DNA of 16,995 nucleotides from CAVPEW01 sp050247895 (GTDB lineage: Bacteria; Actinomycetota; Acidimicrobiia; Acidimicrobiales; VFJN01): positions 1 through 16,995 of the forward strand of contig JBFWTJ010000048.1 in NCBI GenBank assembly GCA_050247895.1, written 5' to 3'. The translations under genes were made by a program, and so were the position numbers. The notes below the pieces were generated by a model. It had not been told where the DNA came from, ran no database searches, and saw nothing but the letters and a program-made list of their open reading frames with translations. Below are positions 13,086-16,995 of this stretch, piece after piece; within the stretch, counting starts at the first letter, position 1, and each line of letters begins with the position of its first letter.

Positions 13086-14620
13086 GCCGGATCGCCCGGG
13101 CGCCCGACTTCCTGGCCAACGCCACGGCCCGCTGGCCGGAGCGGATCGCGGTGCACTTCCGGCACGACGCGCTGACCTTCGCCCAGCTCGACGCCCGGGC
13201 CGACGAGCTTGCCGGGGCCCTGGCCGCGGCCGGGGTCGGGCCCGGGGACCGCTTCGCGCTGCTCTCCCCCAACCACCCCGTGCACCTCACCGCCCAGGTC
13301 GCCGCCTGCCGGCTGGGGGCCGCGCTCGTGCCGCTCAACACCCGGCTGGCGGTCGCCGAGCTCGACCACATCGTGGGCGACGCCGGTCCCCGCGTCCTGC
13401 TGGCCCACGAGTCGACCGCCGCGGCCGCGGCCGAGGTCGCGGCCGGCCACCCCGACCTGGCCGCCTGGACCTTCCCCGCCGACGACCCCCTGGGCCCGCC
13501 CGGCCCGGACCGGGACCGGCGCCCGCTCGGGCCCTCGGAGGGGATCGACCCCGAGGCCGTGGCCACGATCCTCTACACCTCGGGCACCACCGGTCGGCCC
13601 AAGGGCGCCATGATCAGCAACCGGGCCCTGGCCGCCCGCATGACCAGCTACGTGCTGGACCCCGGGATGCGACGGGGCTGCACGTTCCTCCAACCCCTGC
13701 CCATGTTCCACATCGCCGCCACCGTGTCGTTCGCGGCGAGCTCGGTCGGGGGCACCAACGTGATCCTGGAGTCGTTCTCCGCCGCCGCGGTCGAAGAGGC
13801 GGTGGCCCGCCACGGCGTGACCCACGCCCTGCTGGTCCCGACCATGATCAAGGACGTCGTGGCCGGTTGCGACCCGGCCCGGTTCACCACCCTGGAGACC
13901 GTCCTCTACGGCGCCTCGTCGATCGAGCCCGAGGACCTGCGCCGGGCCATGCAGGTGCTGGGCTGCTCGTTCTGGCAGTCGTTCGGCCAGACCGAGACCG
14001 GGCCGGTCACCTCGCTGGTCGCCGAGGACCACGACGCCGACGACCCGGTGCGGCTCACCGCGGCCGGCCGGGTCGGGCTGGGCTGCGAGATCGCGGTGGT
14101 CGACGGCGAGGACCGGCCGCTGCCGCCGGGCGAGGTGGGCGAGATCGTGGCCCGCGGCCCGGCGATGATGAGCGGCTACTGGGGCCTGCCCGAGGCGTCG
14201 GCCGAGGCGATGCGGGGCGGCTGGCTGCACACCGGCGACCTCGGGCGCTTCGACGCCGACCGCTTCCTGCACGTCACCGACCGGCTCAAGGACATGGTCG
14301 TGTCCGGCGGGGAGAACGTGTACCCCCGCGAGGTCGAGCGGGTGCTGCTCGACCACCCGGCGGTGGCCGACGTCGCCGTCGTGGGCGTGCCCCACCCCCG
14401 CTGGGGCGAGGCCGTCCACGCCGTGGTCGTGCCGGCCGACCCCCGGAGCGAGCCGGACCCCGCCGAGCTGGGAAGCCACTGCCGCCGGTCCCTGGCCGGC
14501 TACAAGATCCCCAAGAGCTGGAGCTTCGCCCCCGACCTGCCCCGCAACGCGACGGGCAAGGTCCTCAAGGCCCAGCTCCGCGCCGAACAGGCCACGAGGC
14601 ACACGGAGGTGGAGGCGTGA
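13082..14620 (+). CDS. Acyl-CoA synthetase / AMP-forming CoA ligase (second of a tandem pair)
   Basis: The 512-residue ANL-superfamily ligase has LYTSGTTGRPKGAM (from 164; K174), SFGQTETGP (E305 within the adenylate-binding motif), HTGDLGRFDADRFLHVTDRLKD, SGGENVYPREVE and RNATGKVLKAQL with K493. It is a complete, probably active paralog of the preceding ligase, but diverged enough that a recent duplication is unlikely. The GTG start at 13082 shares GTGA with the upstream stop, and its own stop shares GTGA with the next start at 14617; both arrangements point to coupled translation. Two ligases in series suggest two related acids, or one acid and a later intermediate. The substrate is unknown; the FadD3/FadD17-like steroid side-chain ligases and medium-chain ligases are both possible relatives. 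Confidence 0.92.
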   Translation: MSRIARAPDFLANATARWPERIAVHFRHDALTFAQLDARADELAGALAAAGVGPGDRFALLSPNHPVHLTAQVAACRLGAALVPLNTRLAVAELDHIVGDAGPRVLLAHESTAAAAAEVAAGHPDLAAWTFPADDPLGPPGPDRDRRPLGPSEGIDPEAVATILYTSGTTGRPKGAMISNRALAARMTSYVLDPGMRRGCTFLQPLPMFHIAATVSFAASSVGGTNVILESFSAAAVEEAVARHGVTHALLVPTMIKDVVAGCDPARFTTLETVLYGASSIEPEDLRRAMQVLGCSFWQSFGQTETGPVTSLVAEDHDADDPVRLTAAGRVGLGCEIAVVDGEDRPLPPGEVGEIVARGPAMMSGYWGLPEASAEAMRGGWLHTGDLGRFDADRFLHVTDRLKDMVVSGGENVYPREVERVLLDHPAVADVAVVGVPHPRWGEAVHAVVVPADPRSEPDPAELGSHCRRSLAGYKIPKSWSFAPDLPRNATGKVLKAQLRAEQATRHTEVEA

Positions 14621-15426
14621 CGACCGAACCCGGTCGGTTGCGGTTGGAGAAGTCGGACGGCGTGGCGCTGCTGACGCTGTCGCGACCCGACAAGCGCAAC
14701 GTCCTGGACGACCGGCTCCTCGTCGAGGAGCTGCCCGCGGCCTACGCCGAGGTGCGCGACGACCCCTCGATCAGCGTGCTGGTCGTCACCGGCGACCCGC
14801 CCGCGTTCTGCGGTGGAGCCGACCTGAACGGGTGCACCGGCTTCCGCCGGGCCGACGTCGCCGACGCCGAGGACTTCACCCGGGCCACCCTGGAAGGCGT
14901 CGTGGACCTCTATGAGCTGCCCCAGCTCACCATCGCCGCGGTCAACGGCGTGGCCGTCGGGGCGGGGTTCGGCACCGCGCTGGCCTGCGACCTGCGCATC
15001 GCCGGGCCCACGGCCCGGTTCATGTCGCCGTTCATCCGCATGGCGCTGGTGCCCGACTACGGCCTGTCCTGGCTGCTGCCCCGCATCGTGTCGGCGGCCG
15101 ACGCCCTCGACATCATGATGACGGGCCGCTTCGTCGAGGCCGACGAGGCCCTGGCCATGGGCCTGGTGTGGAAGGTCGTCGAGGACCCGCTGGCCTTCAG
15201 CATGGAGTACGCGACCCGCCTCGCCGCCGGCCCCCGCCGGGCCCTGCGGGTGACCAAGCTGGCCGTGCGCAAGGCGTTCGACATCGACATGGCCACCGCC
15301 GTGCTCGTGCACGAGGCGCGCTCCCAGGCCGTGGCCACCCACGGCCCCGAGTTCCGCGCCGCCTTCGCCGCCTGGCGGGCCGAGGTCTTCGGCCCCGACG
15401 ACGTCGTGCCCCCGCCGGTCTCCTAG
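14617..15426 (+). CDS. Enoyl-CoA hydratase/isomerase-family protein, isomerase-like active site
   Basis: The 269-residue crotonase-fold protein has the two oxyanion-hole segments AFCGGADL (63-70) and NGVAVGAGFGTALACD (110-125). Both catalytic glutamates of classical enoyl-CoA hydratase are replaced: G119 stands where E144 of the rat enzyme is, and F139 where E164 is. Instead VPDYGLSWLLPR carries D147, which aligns with the aspartate of PaaG-type ring/double-bond isomerases. Isomerisation of an enoyl-CoA (or another crotonase reaction) is therefore more likely than hydration. The GTG at 14617 shares GTGA with the stop of the second ligase and has GGAGG (14611-14615 region) close upstream. It is the last clearly coupled gene of the operon; the next gene follows after 40 bp. 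Confidence 0.9.
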   Translation: MTTEPGRLRLEKSDGVALLTLSRPDKRNVLDDRLLVEELPAAYAEVRDDPSISVLVVTGDPPAFCGGADLNGCTGFRRADVADAEDFTRATLEGVVDLYELPQLTIAAVNGVAVGAGFGTALACDLRIAGPTARFMSPFIRMALVPDYGLSWLLPRIVSAADALDIMMTGRFVEADEALAMGLVWKVVEDPLAFSMEYATRLAAGPRRALRVTKLAVRKAFDIDMATAVLVHEARSQAVATHGPEFRAAFAAWRAEVFGPDDVVPPPVS

Positions 15427-15441
15427 CCGACCGGGGGGCGG

Positions 15442-15447
15442 TACGCT
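15442..15447 (+). promoter_or_regulatory. -10-like element (TACGCT) before the ketopantoate-reductase-family gene
   Basis: TACGCT repeats the hexamer found before the acyl-CoA dehydrogenase (7485) and the metallopeptidase (492-497). It lies 19 nt before the GTG at 15467, leaving a leader of about 13 nt. The gene may have its own promoter besides read-through from the operon. Confidence 0.35.
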
Positions 15448-15466
15448 CGGGGCCACGGACGACCCC

Positions 15467-16453
15467 GTGCCCACCCCCCTGCGGTACGTCGTCGTGGGCG
15501 CCGGCGCGGTCGGCGGTGCCATCGGCGGGCGCCTGCACCAGTACGGCCACGACGTGGTCCTGGTGGCGCGTGGGGCCCACCACGACGCGCTGGCCCGCGA
15601 CGGCCTGCTGATGGTCGACCCCGACGCCCGCACGAGGGTGCAGGTCCCGGTGGTCGGCCGCGTGGAGGACCTGGACTGGGACGAGCGCACCGTGGCGCTG
15701 CTCACCGTGAAGGGCCAGGACTCCGAGGCCGTGCTGCGGGACCTCGCCGTGGTGGCGCGGCCCGACACGGCGGTGCTCTGCGTGCAGAACGGGGTCGACA
15801 ACGAGCGCCAGGCGCTGCGCCGCTTCGCCCGCGTCTACGGGGTGATCGTCCAGCTGCCAGCCTCGCACGTGGTGCCGGGCGAGGTGATCCTGCACTCGGC
15901 GCCGACGACGGGCCTGCTGGACCTGGGCCGCTACCCGCACGGCCGCGACGAGCTGGCCGAGCGGATCGCGGCCGACCTGCGGTCGGCGACCTTCACCTCG
16001 GTGGCCGACCCCGACATCATGCGGGCCAAGCGGGCCAAGCTCCTGTCGAACCTCGACAACGCGGTGGTCGCGCTGTGCGGGCCGGGTGCCGCCGGCAGCG
16101 AGCTGGTGGCCGAGGCCCGCCGGGAGGCCGCGGCGTGCTTCGCGGCCGCGGGCCTGGCCGTGGGCTACGGCGAGGACCTGCGGGAGCGGGGCCGTGCCGT
16201 GCGGACCCGCGAGGTCGACGGGCGGCCCCGCGACGGCACGTCGACGTGGCTGAGCCTGCGCCGGGGGACCGGCTCGGTCGAGACCGACTTCCTCAACGGC
16301 GAGGTCGTGCTGGCCGGCCGGCTCCACGGGGTGCCGACCCCGGTCAACGAGGTGCTCCAGCGGGCGACCAACGCCGCGGCCCGGCGGCGCAGCTCGCCGG
16401 CTCCGCTCTCGCTGGCCGACCTGGAGGCCCTGGTCCGCGCCGGTGCGGGCTAG
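15467..16453 (+). CDS. 2-dehydropantoate 2-reductase (ketopantoate reductase) family protein
   Basis: The 328-residue protein has an N-terminal Rossmann fold with GAGAVGGAIGGRL (11-23) for NAD(P)H, LLTVKGQDS (K82) and CVQNGVDNE (N108). A C-terminal helical domain follows with AKLLSNLDNAV (K191, N195; the family's catalytic lysine region) and SVETDFLNGEVV (E272, D274). In pantothenate and CoA biosynthesis this family reduces ketopantoate to pantoate. Many family members act on other 2-keto acids, so panE is not assigned. A CoA-supply role would fit the CoA-consuming genes before it, but that is inference. The GTG at 15467 is used because no other start precedes the glycine motif in frame. Its TAG stop overlaps the TAG stop of the convergent gene in the palindrome CTAG (16450-16453). 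Confidence 0.88.
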   Translation: MPTPLRYVVVGAGAVGGAIGGRLHQYGHDVVLVARGAHHDALARDGLLMVDPDARTRVQVPVVGRVEDLDWDERTVALLTVKGQDSEAVLRDLAVVARPDTAVLCVQNGVDNERQALRRFARVYGVIVQLPASHVVPGEVILHSAPTTGLLDLGRYPHGRDELAERIAADLRSATFTSVADPDIMRAKRAKLLSNLDNAVVALCGPGAAGSELVAEARREAAACFAAAGLAVGYGEDLRERGRAVRTREVDGRPRDGTSTWLSLRRGTGSVETDFLNGEVVLAGRLHGVPTPVNEVLQRATNAAARRRSSPAPLSLADLEALVRAGAG

Positions 16454-16995
16454 CGGGCCGCCGCGCCCACGGTCGGCCGGGCCTCGGCCCAGCGGCTGGC
16501 GGGGCGGGCCAGGCCGAGGTGCTCCCGCAGGGTCGTCCCCTCGTACTCGGTGCGGAACAGGCCCCGCCGCTGGAGCTCGGGGACGACCCGGTCGACGAAC
16601 TCGGCCAGGCCGCTCGACAGCGGGGCGAGCAGGTTGAAGCCGTCGGCGCCGTCGTTGCGGAACCACTCCTCGAGCTCGTCGGCGATCTCGGTCGCGGTGC
16701 CGACGATCAGGTGGTGGCCGCGCACCACGGCGTAGCGCAGGTACAGCTGGCGCAGCGTGAGGCCCTCGGTCCGGGCCAGGTCGACCAGCAGCTGGAAGCG
16801 GCCCTGGCCCCCCTCGGTCGGCGGCAGCTCGGGGAGCGGTCCGTCCACGGGCAGGCCGCTCAGGTCGGTGCCGGCCAGCATCGAGAGGAGGTGCAGGCCC
16901 ACGGCGGGGTCGAGCCCGTCCTGGAGGGCTTCGTAGCGCTCCTCGGCGTGGGCGTGGGTCTCGCCGACGACGGGGTAGATGCCGGGCGTGATGAG
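16450..16995 (-). CDS. NtaA/SnaA/DszA-type FMN-dependent monooxygenase (C-terminal part; gene runs off the window)
   Basis: The 181 visible residues match the C-terminal third of the NtaA/SnaA/DszA branch of the bacterial luciferase superfamily: LITPGIYPVVGETHAHAEER, DPAVGLHLLSMLAGTDLS, the proline-rich GPLPELPP, VGTATEIADELEEWF, GADGFNLLAP, and VVPELQRRGLFRTEYEGTTLREHLGL. These are two-component monooxygenases that use reduced flavin from a partner reductase and attack sulfur heterocycles, chelators such as nitrilotriacetate, or alkyl compounds. The substrate is not readable from this part, and the N-terminal flavin site lies outside. The frame is open to the window edge, so nothing suggests a broken gene. 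Its stop codon is shared in CTAG with the convergent ketopantoate-reductase-family gene. Confidence 0.9.
   Translation of the reverse strand, partial: LITPGIYPVVGETHAHAEERYEALQDGLDPAVGLHLLSMLAGTDLSGLPVDGPLPELPPTEGGQGRFQLLVDLARTEGLTLRQLYLRYAVVRGHHLIVGTATEIADELEEWFRNDGADGFNLLAPLSSGLAEFVDRVVPELQRRGLFRTEYEGTTLREHLGLARPASRWAEARPTVGAAAR

Noticed and set aside
11660..14620. Single 986-codon ligase-like open frame
   Set aside because: Only the part from 13082 encodes a ligase; the earlier part is an out-of-frame Arg/Gly-rich shadow of the first ligase, so this is not a fusion protein.

Overview
The window is very GC-rich, and almost every open gene has strong G/C bias at third codon positions. The gene set is actinobacterial: a LytR-CpsA-Psr wall ligase, the SCO1664 / DUF3090 / MSMEG_4193-type trio, a type 5 uracil-DNA glycosylase, an FrhB-like F420/iron-sulfur protein, FadE-type acyl-CoA enzymes and a GGDEF-EAL protein. 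An acidimicrobial or similar free-living actinobacterium fits best; that rank is inference. I see no tRNA, rRNA, CRISPR array, transposase or integrase.

Layout. 1-485 (-) is the N-terminal part of a YpfJ-type zinc metallopeptidase. 486-1157 is the only long stretch without a conventional gene. It is GC-rich to about 700 and clearly richer in A/T from about 710 to 930. It holds inverted repeats, a candidate promoter, a hairpin and a 43-residue repeat peptide (942-1073) behind a perfect GGAGG. 1158-3731 (+) is a membrane-GAF-degenerate GGDEF-EAL protein, predicted to break down c-di-GMP. 3710-5585 (-) is a tightly overlapping three-gene operon: histidine phosphatase, DUF3090 and PI3/4-kinase-like SCO1664 family. 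5613-6278 (+) is UdgB. 6286-7473 (-) is the FrhB-like protein, divergent from an acyl-CoA dehydrogenase (7498-8733, +). 8759-10240 (+) is an LCP-LytR_C protein. A good sigma70-type promoter at 10237-10265 starts a likely operon: branched-chain-type substrate-binding lipoprotein, two acyl-CoA ligases and a crotonase-fold protein, followed by a ketopantoate-reductase-family protein. 16450-16995 (-) is the C-terminal part of an NtaA/SnaA/DszA-type flavin monooxygenase.

How the genes may work together. The 7498-16453 genes read as uptake and CoA-dependent breakdown of an organic acid or lipid: binding lipoprotein, CoA ligases, dehydrogenase and crotonase. The divergent FrhB-like protein is a possible electron-transfer partner. 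The substrate is not evident.

The most unusual items are: (1) the 43-aa peptide, made of 2 x GVEWGGR and 5 x GLHLR, whose DNA repeats differ only at synonymous third positions; (2) two divergent gene pairs whose short intergenic gaps carry overlapping -10 elements sharing one TA (5597-5606 and 7481-7490); and (3) a run of TAnnnT boxes 6-9 nt before start codons, which suggests leaderless transcription. All sequence comparisons were done by eye; no database search was run.
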